From contig NZ_JACHMK010000001.1 of NCBI RefSeq assembly GCF_014208035.1, positions 2,418,001-2,482,000 on the forward strand: a DNA stretch of 64,000 bases, written 5' to 3'. Below, piece by piece: positions 53,527 to 62,172 of this stretch. The stretch is from Schaalia hyovaginalis. GTDB lineage: Bacteria; Actinomycetota; Actinomycetes; Actinomycetales; Actinomycetaceae. Every line of letters starts with the position of its first letter. Positions within the stretch are counted from its first letter, which is position 1. The notes below the pieces were generated by a model. It was not told the origin of the DNA. It worked only from the letters and a program-made list of their open reading frames with translations, and did no database searches. Made by a program: the position numbers and the translations under genes.

Positions 53527-54524
53527 GCGGAACGGTTCACCACCTCGGCCAGGTCGTCATCGACCTCGCCCTCGGCATCACCGGCCTGCCGGACCGCGGC
53601 GGCGACGTCTTCGCCGATTCGGCGATGCTCACGCCCGGCGGCGGCTTCAACGTCATCTACGCGGCGCGGCGGCTCGACGCGGAGATCATCTACCACGGCG
53701 CCCTCGGCGACGGGCCCTTCGCCGAGCTCGCCCGCGACGCCCTCGTCCGCCTCGGGGTCGAGGCGGCCGGGCCGACGATCCCCGGTGCCGATACGGGCAT
53801 CTGCGTCGCCTTGACGGAAGAGGGCGGAGAGCGGACCTTCGTGTCGACGCGCGGCGCGGAGACGATGGAGCCGGAGGACGCCTTCACCGGCATCGTCCCC
53901 GGGCCCGAGGACGTCGTCTACATCTCGGGCTACTCCTTCAGCCATGTCGCGAGCACCCGGGCCCTGTCCAGATTCTCCGAGGTGCACGCCGACGGCGATC
54001 TGCGCGTCCTCGCCGACGTCGGCCCGCTCGTCGCGGACTTCAGCGACGAGCAGATCGAGATCCTCAGGCGCCTGCACCCCCTGTGGTCGGTGAACGAGCG
54101 CGAGGCGGCGATCCTCGCCGCCCGATTCGGGATCGCCGAGGGCGGGACCGGGGAGGGAACGAGCGGAGAGGAGGGAACCGCCGGCCTCGCCGAGCGCCTC
54201 GCCGATCGGCTCGGCTCCGACCTCGTCCTGCGCAAGGGCCCGGAGGGCGCCTGGTTCGCACGCGGAGGAGGCGTCGTCCGGATCCCCACGCCCTGGGTCG
54301 AGGCGATCGACACGAACGGCGCAGGAGACGCCCATTCCGGTGTGCTGTGCGCGGCGTGGACGAGCGGTGTCCCGCTCGAGGAGGCCCTTCTCCTCGCGAA
54401 CTGCGCGGGCGCGCTTTCGACGACGAGGCGCGGGCCGGCGACCTGTCCGAGCCGAGCCGAGATCGACGAGGCGGCAACGCGGCTGAGGAACGGAGGGGCT
54501 GAGGGGCTGAGGAACGGAGGCTGA
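53523..54524 (+). CDS. PfkB family carbohydrate/nucleoside kinase
   Basis: A 333-residue kinase of the ribokinase/PfkB family. GGGFNVIYAARRL (PfkB signature 1 area), and the anion-hole/catalytic-base motif DTNGAGDAHSGV, are intact. An unusual acidic Gly/Glu/Thr insertion (EGGTGEGTSGEEGT) interrupts the middle. The substrate is likely a sugar or nucleoside. It is coupled by ATGA overlap to the ADP-ribosylglycohydrolase, and ends in two near-identical RNGG(A) repeats. Confidence 0.85.
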   Translation: MSGTVHHLGQVVIDLALGITGLPDRGGDVFADSAMLTPGGGFNVIYAARRLDAEIIYHGALGDGPFAELARDALVRLGVEAAGPTIPGADTGICVALTEEGGERTFVSTRGAETMEPEDAFTGIVPGPEDVVYISGYSFSHVASTRALSRFSEVHADGDLRVLADVGPLVADFSDEQIEILRRLHPLWSVNEREAAILAARFGIAEGGTGEGTSGEEGTAGLAERLADRLGSDLVLRKGPEGAWFARGGGVVRIPTPWVEAIDTNGAGDAHSGVLCAAWTSGVPLEEALLLANCAGALSTTRRGPATCPSRAEIDEAATRLRNGGAEGLRNGG

Positions 54525-54601
54525 TCCCCGCCCCGGCGCCAGGGGCGTCGGGCGTCCGCACGGGCGCTGACGCCCCGTCAGCCGACCTCCGTCCGTGCGT
54601 C

Positions 54602-54607
54602 TACAAT
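54602..54607 (+). promoter_or_regulatory. -10 box of the tRNA-Lys gene
   Basis: TACAAT, close to consensus, lies 55 bases before the mature tRNA. Confidence 0.5.
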
Positions 54608-54662
54608 GGCGGTGGTCGCAAGACCGCTTCGGCATCGCCGAACGAGCGCGGAACCTGCCGCG

Positions 54663-54734
54663 CGGGCCTATAGCTCAATGGTAGAGCAGCGGACTTTTAA
54701 TCCGTGGGTTCCGGGTTCGAGTCCCGGTGGGCCT
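54663..54734 (+). tRNA. tRNA-Lys (anticodon TTT)
   Basis: A 72-base cloverleaf: acceptor GGGCCTA with TGGGCCT (two G-T pairs), D arm GCTC/GAGC with AATGGTA loop, anticodon stem GCGGA/TCCGT, loop CTTTTAA giving anticodon TTT, and T arm CCGGG-TTCGAGT-CCCGG. The discriminator is A at 54734 and CCA is not encoded. Confidence 0.96.
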
Positions 54735-54741
54735 ACCGCCC

Positions 54742-54770
54742 GCGCCCCCGTCGAGATCATCGGCGGGGGC
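54742..54770 (+). terminator. Hairpin after tRNA-Lys
   Basis: CGCCCCCG (54742-54749) pairs with CGGGGGCG (54763-54770), starting eight bases after the tRNA. A second stem GCCCCGCC/GGCGGGGC lies at 54810-54833. The rest of the gap to 54994 shows no gene. Confidence 0.6.
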
Positions 54771-54994
54771 GGCGTCGTTCCATCCTGCCGCGGCGAAGGG
54801 AGGCGCACCGCCCCGCCCGCCGTGCGGCGGGGCCTGCGACGCGCCTTCGCGCCTCCTTCCGTGCAGCGGGACCGGAAGCGCTTCCCGATCGAGGCCCTCA
54901 CCCCCTCCCCGGATGAGGAAGCGCGCACTGTGAAAGATCTCTCCCGTCCGCTCCGCGATTCTGAGCGGAGTACGTGGAATGAAGGGGGCGGACA

Positions 54995-56257
54995 ATGGGA
55001 GCCATGTCCTCCACTCCGTCCGATCTCCCCCGCGATCACTCCATTCTCGGCGGGGGCGTCACCGCGTCCCTCCTGGTGACGATCGCCCTGCAGAACGCCG
55101 TCCCCCCGCTCGCGACGGACATGTATTCGCCCTCGTTCCCCGAGATCACACGGGATCTGTCGACGAGCGCGGCCTTCGTCGGCCTGACGCTCACGGCCTT
55201 CTTCATCGGCTTCGGGACCGGACAGATCGGCGGAGGCGCCCTCTCGGATCAGAAGGGGCGGAGGGGGCCGATGATCCTCGGCGGCCTCCTCGCGATCGCC
55301 GGGTCCCTGGTCTGCGTCTTCGCGCCATCGATCCACATCCTCTTCATCGGGCGCGTCCTCCAGGGGATGGGAGGGGGCGCAGCGGCCGCCGTCGCGCGCG
55401 CCATCCTCGTCGATGTCGCCCACGGCAATGTCCTGGCGCGGGTGATGTCGCTGCTCCAGGCGATCGGCGGCCTGGCCCCGATGCTCGCTCCGGTCCTCGG
55501 CGGCCTGATCGTCACCTACTGGCCGTGGCGGGCGGTGTTCTGGTGCCTCACGGCCTTCACCGTCCTGATGACCCTGGCGGCCTGGCTCTGGGCGCCGGAG
55601 TCCCTGCCCCCCGATAAGCGCCACGGCGGCGGATTGACGAGGTTCGTCACCGGGATCGGATCGGTGATGAGGATCCGCCCCTTCGTCGGATACATGCTGA
55701 CCTCGGCGTTCTCCGGGTTCTGCATGTTCGCCTACGTCTCGGATTCGTCCTACGTCCTCCAGGAGATGCTCGGTCTGACGCCGATGGTCTTCTCGCTGGT
55801 CTTCGCGGGCAATGCGCTCTTGTCGACCCTGTTCGCACTGGTGAACATCCGGCTCATCGGGCGCTTCCGGCCGCAGGGGCTGATCGCCTTCGGCCTGTCG
55901 CTCGCGGCCGTCGGCGTCGTCCTCGTCGGACTCTCGGTTCTCGTCTTCGACCTGCCGCTCGTCCTCACCTGCGTCGGTTTCGCCGTCCTCATGAGCGCCA
56001 ACGCCTTCATCTTCGGCAACGCCGGGGCATTGGCGCTGTCGAAGGCGCGCGAGCACGCGGGGACGGCTTCCGCCGTGCAGGGCCTCGTCCAGTCGATCGC
56101 GATGGCGACGGCCTCCCCCCTGGCGACCGCGGGCGGGGGGACGAGCGCGCTCCCCATGACGCTCGTGATGTTCGTCGGCGCTCTGGGCGCGTGGGTCTCC
56201 TTCTGGATCATCGCCCGCGGAGGCTCGGAGCCTTCCGAGGCCCTTCCCCTCGACTGA
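54995..56257 (+). CDS. MFS transporter, Bcr/CflA drug-resistance type
   Basis: A 420-residue, 12-helix exporter of the Bcr/CflA (DHA1) family. The N-terminal DMYSPSFPEITRDLSTSAA, then GTGQIGGGALSDQKGRRGPMI (the motif-A loop) and GRVLQGMGGGAAAAVARAILVD are characteristic. Known members export bicyclomycin, chloramphenicol or sulfonamides; the substrate here is unknown. GAAGGGGG lies six bases before the ATG at 54995; an ATG at 55004 is an alternative. Monocistronic. Confidence 0.88.
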   Translation: MGAMSSTPSDLPRDHSILGGGVTASLLVTIALQNAVPPLATDMYSPSFPEITRDLSTSAAFVGLTLTAFFIGFGTGQIGGGALSDQKGRRGPMILGGLLAIAGSLVCVFAPSIHILFIGRVLQGMGGGAAAAVARAILVDVAHGNVLARVMSLLQAIGGLAPMLAPVLGGLIVTYWPWRAVFWCLTAFTVLMTLAAWLWAPESLPPDKRHGGGLTRFVTGIGSVMRIRPFVGYMLTSAFSGFCMFAYVSDSSYVLQEMLGLTPMVFSLVFAGNALLSTLFALVNIRLIGRFRPQGLIAFGLSLAAVGVVLVGLSVLVFDLPLVLTCVGFAVLMSANAFIFGNAGALALSKAREHAGTASAVQGLVQSIAMATASPLATAGGGTSALPMTLVMFVGALGAWVSFWIIARGGSEPSEALPLD

Positions 56258-56359
56258 GGCCTCATAGGCGTTTCACAGGGGCTTCATCGGCGAGTCGAAT
56301 ATCGGTCGCTCAGACTGATCGCGTTCAACGACACGTAGACGATGAGTAAAGGAGTCCCC

Positions 56360-56803
56360 ATGGACAACGTCTCCCCTGATATCAGCTCCCCCGCCGAGGC
56401 GCTCGGAGCCCACGGTCCCGCGGGTCATATGGGCGGCGGCGTCGCCGAGATCGCCTGGATCATTCTCGCGGCGGCGGCGCTGGCGGCCGTCGTGGTCCTC
56501 GCGGTGTGGGCGATCAAGCGCTTCGTCCCCACCGCCCCGACTCCGCTGTCGCGCCTCGATCAGCGCTTGGCCGCCGGGGAGATCGACGAGGAGACCTATT
56601 TCCGCACTCGCTCGGCCCTTTTGAACGCGCAGTCGGCGGCGTTCACGCGGGCGCCGGCCGGCACTCAGGCCCCCGCGGCGCCCGCCGCGCCCGCTTCGCC
56701 CGTTCAGCCCGGCACTCCTGCGGCCCCGGTCCAGCCCTTCGTCTCTTCGGCTCCCACGACGGTGCTTCCCGCGCCCGGCGAGTCCGCGCCCGAGAGTCGC
56801 TGA
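56360..56803 (+). CDS. SHOCT domain membrane protein
   Basis: A 147-residue protein. A membrane helix (about residues 27-50) is followed by a SHOCT motif, PLSRLDQRLAAGEIDEETYFRTRSALL, split here across residues 61-87, then an Ala/Pro-rich tail with no fold. SHOCT domains are short helical hooks of unclear function. The start at 56360 is fixed by AAGGAG (56348-56353). An in-frame ATG at 56342 lies before that site. Confidence 0.75.
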   Translation: MDNVSPDISSPAEALGAHGPAGHMGGGVAEIAWIILAAAALAAVVVLAVWAIKRFVPTAPTPLSRLDQRLAAGEIDEETYFRTRSALLNAQSAAFTRAPAGTQAPAAPAAPASPVQPGTPAAPVQPFVSSAPTTVLPAPGESAPESR

Positions 56804-56881
56804 GCGCTTCGGGCGAGAGCTTCGAAGCCCTCAACGGGAGAGGCGACGCCCCGGGTGCCGCCGGTCTCCTCGAGCCAGAAG

Positions 56882-56918
56882 GGCGGTGCCCCGGCGGGAT
56901 TCCCGCCGGGGCACCGCC
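56882..56918. terminator. Bidirectional terminator between convergent genes
   Basis: A perfect 17-bp stem with a three-base ATT loop, between the SHOCT gene and the reverse-strand TetR gene, 79 and 94 bases from their stops. Confidence 0.8.
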
Positions 56919-57011
56919 TTGCGTCCTTCGTCGGGATCCTCCCGCCCCGGCAGAGCGGGACGAGCCGCTCGGCATTGCCCCGGACTTCGGGAGGGACGCC
57001 GCGGCCTTCGT

Positions 57012-57659
57012 TCAGCCTCGCGCCTCGGCTCCGGGGAGCAGATCCGTCCGGGTGCGGCCGAGTGCGAGGTACTTATCGAGGGTCGGACCGACGATCTCGG
57101 CGAGTTCATGAGGATCAGCCGTGGCGACGGGGCCGAATCCGAAGATGTTCCGGAGTAGGAGAATCCCGATGATCTGACTGCCGACGAGTTGGAGCCGTAG
57201 TCCGAGGTCCTCATCGGCGCCCTCGGCGGCGGACATGGTCGTCATGAACTGCATGAAATGACCAGCGATCATCTCGCGCGTCCCCGCATCCTCGCCGACC
57301 GCCCTCAGGAGGGAGATGAGGGCGGGTCCGGTCTTGGGATTCTCTACGATCCCGAGGACGGTGCGAAGGTACCGCTCTCCGATGCGCTCGCGGCCGAGTG
57401 CGCCGGCGAGGAGGAGATCGAGGATCTCAGACTCCTCCATCGTCCGGGACATGCATTCCCGAGCGAGGCATTCCTTCGATCCGAAGTAGTAGTGGATGAG
57501 CCGCGGGGCGACGCCCGCGCGTTCGGCGATTCTCCGGATCGTCGAACTCTTGTACCCCTTCTCAGCGAATTCAGCGAGGGCGGAGTCGAGGATGAGCTCA
57601 CGCAGATCGCCCGAATCCTTCCTCGGTCCGCGCCGGGGACGACGGGGTTCCTCGATCAT
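57012..57659 (-). CDS. TetR family transcriptional regulator
   Basis: A 215-residue repressor. The helix-turn-helix is at about residues 20-65 (LILDSALAEFAEKGYKSSTI, then ERAGVAPRLIHYYFGSKECL). The ligand domain follows, with a TetR C-terminal layout. It is divergent from the ABC efflux genes, with a palindrome between them, so it very likely controls those genes and itself. GGAGGA fixes the ATG at 57659. Confidence 0.9.
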   Translation of the reverse strand: MIEEPRRPRRGPRKDSGDLRELILDSALAEFAEKGYKSSTIRRIAERAGVAPRLIHYYFGSKECLARECMSRTMEESEILDLLLAGALGRERIGERYLRTVLGIVENPKTGPALISLLRAVGEDAGTREMIAGHFMQFMTTMSAAEGADEDLGLRLQLVGSQIIGILLLRNIFGFGPVATADPHELAEIVGPTLDKYLALGRTRTDLLPGAEARG

Positions 57660-57689
57660 CGGCTTCCTCCTCGACCATCCGTTCACGCC

Positions 57690-57695
57690 ATGATA
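57690..57695 (-). promoter_or_regulatory. -10 box of the TetR gene
   Basis: On the reverse strand TATCAT lies about 31 bases before the ATG at 57659, next to the operator. Confidence 0.45.
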
Positions 57696-57701
57696 CCGTT
57701 A

Positions 57702-57719
57702 TTTCGTCATTTGACGAAA
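57702..57719. promoter_or_regulatory. TetR-type operator
   Basis: TTTCGTCATTTGACGAAA, with perfect 8-base arms and a two-base spacer, lies between the divergent TetR and ABC genes and would cover both promoters. Confidence 0.8.
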
Positions 57720-57734
57720 CTTGGCGGAGGTCCC

Positions 57735-59102
57735 ATGAAAGCCATGATCATCAAGGAGTTCCGGGAACTCGCCCGGGACCGGCGCACTGTCGCCCTCCTC
57801 ATCGCGCTCCCCATCGTGCTCCTCACCGTCTTCGGATACGCCGCGAACTTCACCGTCGAGACGACGAAGGCGCTCCTCATCGGCCCCGCCGCGGCCGAGG
57901 TGCGCGCCGAACTCAGCGACAACGCGAAGGCGACCGAAGACTTCGACCTCGACCTGCGCACGCAGGACCTCACCGAAGAGGAAATCCTCACGATCCTGAA
58001 AGAGGGCGATTACTCGACGGTGATCCGCGCCGAGTCCGGCGACGACTCCACCCCCCTCGTCGCCCGGACGCACATGTGGACCGATGGCACCCAGCTCTTC
58101 GCGGCGCAGGCCGCATCAGCCGCATGGATGAACGTCGTGAGCGAAGACGTGAAAACCCGCATCACCGACATTCGCGCGCGCATCGACGAAGCGCGGACTC
58201 GGGGCGAGAACACGCAGAGGGAGCTCGAGTCCATGCAGGAGTCCCTGTCCTCCCTCCGCTCGGCGCTCTCGGGCCTCGAACAGGCGGCCGCAGCAGCGAG
58301 TTCGGGCGCAGCATCTCCCGAACAGGCGCTCTCCTCCCTTGACGCTCTCGCAACCCTCGGCCCGCTCCCCGAACTCTCGACGATCGAGAAGACTCCGAGC
58401 CCCGAGATCCCCGACATGAGCACGATCGACCTCAACGCCCTCGATTCCAAGCAGGCGATCACCGTTGCATTCAACCCGGATCTCACGACCTCATGGGTGA
58501 TGATCCCCGGCCTCATCGGCCTCATCCTCACCTTCGTCGGCACGATCGTGACCGCGATCGGCCTGGTCCGAGAACGCGAAGCGGGCACACTCGAACAACT
58601 CGCCGTCATGCCGTTGTCCCCCGCCTCGATCATCCTCGGGAAGATCGTCCCCTACCTCTTCCTCGCCCTTCTCGACGCGGGGCTCATCACCGCCCTCGGC
58701 GTCCTGATCTTCAATGTGCCCTTCCGCGGGAGCTGGTGGGTCTTCTCACTCCTCAGCTTCGTCTTCGTCTTCGTCGTCCTCGGCTTCGGGATCCTCATCT
58801 CTTCCGTCTCCGAAACCACGGGCCAGGCGATTCAGATGTCGATGATGGTGATGATGCCGCAGATCCTCCTCTCCGGCTTCATCTTCCCCCTCGACTCGAT
58901 GGCGGTCGGCGTACGAGGGATCGGCTATTGCCTCCCCCTCACATGGTTCTTCAAGGCGGCGATCGGGATCTTCCTCAAGGACGCGACCCTGTCCCAGATC
59001 CTCCTCCCTCTCGCGATCCTCTGCGGCTTCGCACTCGTCGTCTTCGGAGCCGCGACCGCCCGAATGGCGAAGAGCCTCCGATCCGGGGGCGCAAGCCGAT
59101 GA
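57735..59102 (+). CDS. ABC-2 type transporter permease
   Basis: A 455-residue permease. One helix near the N-terminus (VALLIALPIVLLTVFGYA), a long extracytoplasmic part (about residues 45-250) with a probable coiled coil (RIDEARTRGENTQRELESMQ), then about five helices with AIGLVREREAGTLEQLAVMP at the start of the bundle, the usual ABC-2 motif. It is the membrane part of an efflux pump with the next gene, overlapping it by ATGA. The strong GGAGG site fixes the start. Confidence 0.88.
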   Translation: MKAMIIKEFRELARDRRTVALLIALPIVLLTVFGYAANFTVETTKALLIGPAAAEVRAELSDNAKATEDFDLDLRTQDLTEEEILTILKEGDYSTVIRAESGDDSTPLVARTHMWTDGTQLFAAQAASAAWMNVVSEDVKTRITDIRARIDEARTRGENTQRELESMQESLSSLRSALSGLEQAAAAASSGAASPEQALSSLDALATLGPLPELSTIEKTPSPEIPDMSTIDLNALDSKQAITVAFNPDLTTSWVMIPGLIGLILTFVGTIVTAIGLVREREAGTLEQLAVMPLSPASIILGKIVPYLFLALLDAGLITALGVLIFNVPFRGSWWVFSLLSFVFVFVVLGFGILISSVSETTGQAIQMSMMVMMPQILLSGFIFPLDSMAVGVRGIGYCLPLTWFFKAAIGIFLKDATLSQILLPLAILCGFALVVFGAATARMAKSLRSGGASR

Positions 59103-60739
59103 GCGCCCGGAGCGACATCCACATCGATCTGCGCGACTTCCCCCTCTTCCCCGGCGGCGAACCCGCGATTCGCTCCTTCACGGCCTCCTTCGCACCAGGC
59201 GAGCTGTCCGCCCTCGTCGGCGGTGACGGCGCGGGGAAGACGACCCTGCTCTCGACTCTCGCCCGCCCGCAGGGGCGCGCACTCCTCGGCATCACGGACC
59301 TCGACGCCCACGACATCGGCTACCAGCCGGCGAGCTCGGGGGTCTGGCCGAACATGTCGGTTGAGGAAAACCTCCGCTTCGTCGCCGACGCTCACGGACT
59401 GCGGGGCCCACGATCACGCGCCCGCATCGACGAACTCATCGACCTCGCCGGACTCGAGAGCGCACGCCGCCGCATCGGTGCGCGCCTCTCCGGCGGCATG
59501 CGTCAGAAACTCGGCGCCGCAATGGCGCTGCTCCATCATCCCTCGCTCCTCCTCCTCGATGAACCGACAACCGGCGTCGACCCCGCCTCGCGCGAGATCC
59601 TCGGCCGACTCATCCGCGGCGCCGCCGACGATGGCGCCACGGCGATCGTCGCGACGACCTACCTCGACGAGGCCGAATCCGCCGATCGAGTCTTCCTCCT
59701 TGACGAGGGCCGCGTCCTCGCCCAGGGCTCGCCCGCCGAAGTCGTCGCCATCGCCCCCGGCTCCCTGTGGGCCGCCCCCATCGATTCCGCCGACCCCTCT
59801 GCGACCGACGACGAGCGCGTCTGGCAGCGCGGGCGCACGCTCTTCGAGTGGCTGCCCGGACGCCCTCGCCCCTCGTCCGCCTTCGTTTCAAGCGCGCCTT
59901 CGATCAGCGGGGCCGGGAAAGGCGCATCGTCAGTCGCCCCCCTCACCATTGGCGGAGCATCTCCCGCCACCCCGGACCTCGAGCTCGCAACGGTCGAGTT
60001 CCTCCTCGAGGCGCGAACGCTCACGCCCCCCTCTCGGGACGGAGACCATCCCGCCCCTTCCTCGAATCGCGGCCCCGCCCTCGTCCATAGGACCCGCCGC
60101 AGCGGATCCGATGCGATCATCGCTTGCCGAGAAGTCATCAAATCCTTCGGGGAGATGCGCGCCCTCGACTCCGTGGACCTCGACATGCACCCCGGCGAGG
60201 TCGTCGGTCTCATCGGCGGCAACGGAGCGGGCAAATCCACCCTCATCCGGCTGATCCTCGGGATCGATGCACCGGATTCGGGCACGATCTCGCTTTTCGG
60301 GACGCCGCCCTCGCGCCGCTCGCGCGCCCGGATCGGCTATGTCTCTCAAGCGCTCGGGCTGTATCCGATGCTCTCGGCGCGAGAGAACCTCGACTTCACG
60401 CAGGACGTGTTCGGGGTGCCCGCAGCCGATCGACTGCAGGGCGCCGCAGAGCGCGGCCCCGTCGCCGGGCTTCCCCTCGGTGCGCGACGGGCACTCGCGG
60501 TCGACTGCGCACTCAGCCATTCGCCCGATCTCCTCATCCTCGATGAACCGACCTCCGGCATGGATTCCCTGGGAAGGGCGCGCCTGTGGAAGAAAATCCG
60601 CCGGGCGTCGAACACGGGCGCAGGGGTCCTCGTCACGACGCACTACCAGCAGGAGGCCGCCCAGTGCGACATCCTCATCCGCCTTGAGGCGGGCCGGGTC
60701 GTCGAAATCCGGCGAGCGCAGGGCACGAGCAGTCCCTGA
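59099..60739 (+). CDS. ABC transporter with two tandem ATP-binding domains, second one degenerate
   Basis: A 546-residue soluble protein with two ATPase domains. The first has Walker A GGDGAGKTT, signature LSGGMRQKL and Walker B LLLLDEPTTGVDP. The second, from about residue 335, has Walker A GGNGAGKST and Walker B LLILDEPTSGMDS, but its signature is LPLGARRALAVDCAL, without the SGG core. Between them lies a Ser/Pro/Ala-rich linker. The layout resembles RbbA/YhiH-like pumps, except that the permease is a separate protein. With the permease it is probably a drug exporter. Confidence 0.87.
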   Translation: MSARSDIHIDLRDFPLFPGGEPAIRSFTASFAPGELSALVGGDGAGKTTLLSTLARPQGRALLGITDLDAHDIGYQPASSGVWPNMSVEENLRFVADAHGLRGPRSRARIDELIDLAGLESARRRIGARLSGGMRQKLGAAMALLHHPSLLLLDEPTTGVDPASREILGRLIRGAADDGATAIVATTYLDEAESADRVFLLDEGRVLAQGSPAEVVAIAPGSLWAAPIDSADPSATDDERVWQRGRTLFEWLPGRPRPSSAFVSSAPSISGAGKGASSVAPLTIGGASPATPDLELATVEFLLEARTLTPPSRDGDHPAPSSNRGPALVHRTRRSGSDAIIACREVIKSFGEMRALDSVDLDMHPGEVVGLIGGNGAGKSTLIRLILGIDAPDSGTISLFGTPPSRRSRARIGYVSQALGLYPMLSARENLDFTQDVFGVPAADRLQGAAERGPVAGLPLGARRALAVDCALSHSPDLLILDEPTSGMDSLGRARLWKKIRRASNTGAGVLVTTHYQQEAAQCDILIRLEAGRVVEIRRAQGTSSP

Positions 60740-60809
60740 CTCGCCCCCGCGAAGAGTCACCCTGAAGCAGAACCCCATCGCGGACCCTCCGCCCGTCTCA
60801 CGAGCCCCC

Positions 60810-61673
60810 TCACCCCCGATTGAGCCTCGGCGAGGAGGCGATCCACACCGCGATGGAGATGAGGACGAGCCCGAGGAGCTCGCCCGACGTGGGGATCTGA
60901 CGGAGCATCACCGCGCCCACGACGGCGGAGGTCGCGGGCATGAGGGCCGTCAGCAGAGCGTAGGTCGCGGCGGTGAGCCTGGACATCGCCAGGGCCTCAA
61001 GGGTGAAGGGGATCGCCGTCGAAAGCAGGCCGACGAGGACCAGGGAGCCGAGGAGGGTCCACGAAGTGAATGCGCCGAGGCCCCCGGGCGCGAGGAGGGG
61101 CGCGGCGAAGAGGGCGCCCAAGCCCAGGGACATGGACAGATTCGTCACGCCCGAACGCCGCGAGGCGATCGCCTGACCGACGACGATGTAACCGGCCCAG
61201 GCGGCCGCCGCCGCGAGGATCCAGACGATCCCGGCACGGATGCCGGGGTCCGACGGATCCACGCCGAAGCCCGAGATCGAGGCGACGCCGGCGAAGGCCA
61301 TCAGCGCTGCGACCCGCGGCGCCCAGCCCCGCCCTCGCACAACCGCGACGGACACCGGGCCGAGGAATTCGATAGAGACCGCGGCGCCGAGCGGAAGGCG
61401 GGCGATCGCCTCGTAGAAGGTCGAGTTCATCACGAGGATGAAGAGCCCGAAGACCGCCGAGGCCCCGAGCTCGCGCCAGGTCCAGCGGAAGCGCCAGGGG
61501 CGCCGCCAGGCCAGGAGGATCAGGGCTCCGACGAGCACCCGCCACCATGCGACGGAGGCCGGCTCCATGAGGGCGAAGACCGCCACGGCGAAGGCCGCGC
61601 CGACGTACTGGAACAGTGCGTCGACGATGATGAGCGCCTGCGCGGGTACCCGGTCGAGGGCCCGGGGGCTCAT
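60810..61673 (-). CDS. EamA family (DMT) transporter
   Basis: A 287-residue, ten-helix transporter of the drug/metabolite (RhtA-like) group. The two EamA repeats are visible: ALFQYVGAAFAVAVFALMEP with RVLVGALILLAWRRPW, and WILAAAAAWAGYIVVGQAI with LLTALMPATSAVVGAVML near the end. Members export amino acids or metabolites. The start overlaps the msrB stop (ATGA), so the two are one operon. No hint of the substrate. Confidence 0.87.
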   Translation of the reverse strand: MSPRALDRVPAQALIIVDALFQYVGAAFAVAVFALMEPASVAWWRVLVGALILLAWRRPWRFRWTWRELGASAVFGLFILVMNSTFYEAIARLPLGAAVSIEFLGPVSVAVVRGRGWAPRVAALMAFAGVASISGFGVDPSDPGIRAGIVWILAAAAAWAGYIVVGQAIASRRSGVTNLSMSLGLGALFAAPLLAPGGLGAFTSWTLLGSLVLVGLLSTAIPFTLEALAMSRLTAATYALLTALMPATSAVVGAVMLRQIPTSGELLGLVLISIAVWIASSPRLNRG

Positions 61674-62089
61674 TCCGCCGTCGGTTCGAAGACGAGCGCC
61701 GCCGAGTTCATGCAGTAGCGCATGCCCGTGGGCTGGTCGGGCGCGTCGGGGAAGACGTGGCCCAGGTGCGACCCGCAGTTCGTGCAGCGGACTTCGGTGC
61801 GCACCATGCCGTGCGAGGTGTCCTCGACTTCGCTGGTCGAGGCGTTCTTCGCCTGATAGAAGCTCGGCCAGCCGCAGTGGGATTCGAACTTCGTGCTCGC
61901 GTCGAAGAGTTCGGCGCCGCAGGCCGCGCAGCGGTAGACGCCTTCGCGGGTCTCCTCGAGGAGTTCGCCGGTGAAGGGGCGTTCGGTTCCGGCCTCGCGC
62001 AGGACGTGGTACTGCATGGGGGTGAGGATGCGACGCCAATCGGCGTCGCTCAGTGCGGAGGCGTCCGACAGGCTCGGGAATTCAGTCAT
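61670..62089 (-). CDS. msrB: Peptide-methionine (R)-S-oxide reductase
   Basis: A 139-residue MsrB that repairs oxidised methionine (R form) with thioredoxin. Two zinc Cys pairs (YRCAACGAELF, VRCTNCGSHLG), the substrate motif ESHCGWPSFY and the catalytic Cys in RYCMNSAAL are all present; the last usually reads RYCINSAAL. It heads the msrB-eamA operon. Confidence 0.96.
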   Translation of the reverse strand: MTEFPSLSDASALSDADWRRILTPMQYHVLREAGTERPFTGELLEETREGVYRCAACGAELFDASTKFESHCGWPSFYQAKNASTSEVEDTSHGMVRTEVRCTNCGSHLGHVFPDAPDQPTGMRYCMNSAALVFEPTAE

Positions 62090-62172
62090 GCTTCAATCGT
62101 CGCCCGACTGCTTCAGTCCCGCTACTGCTGCCCCCTATGTGGACAGGCGCGCAAGCACTTGTCCACGAACGG

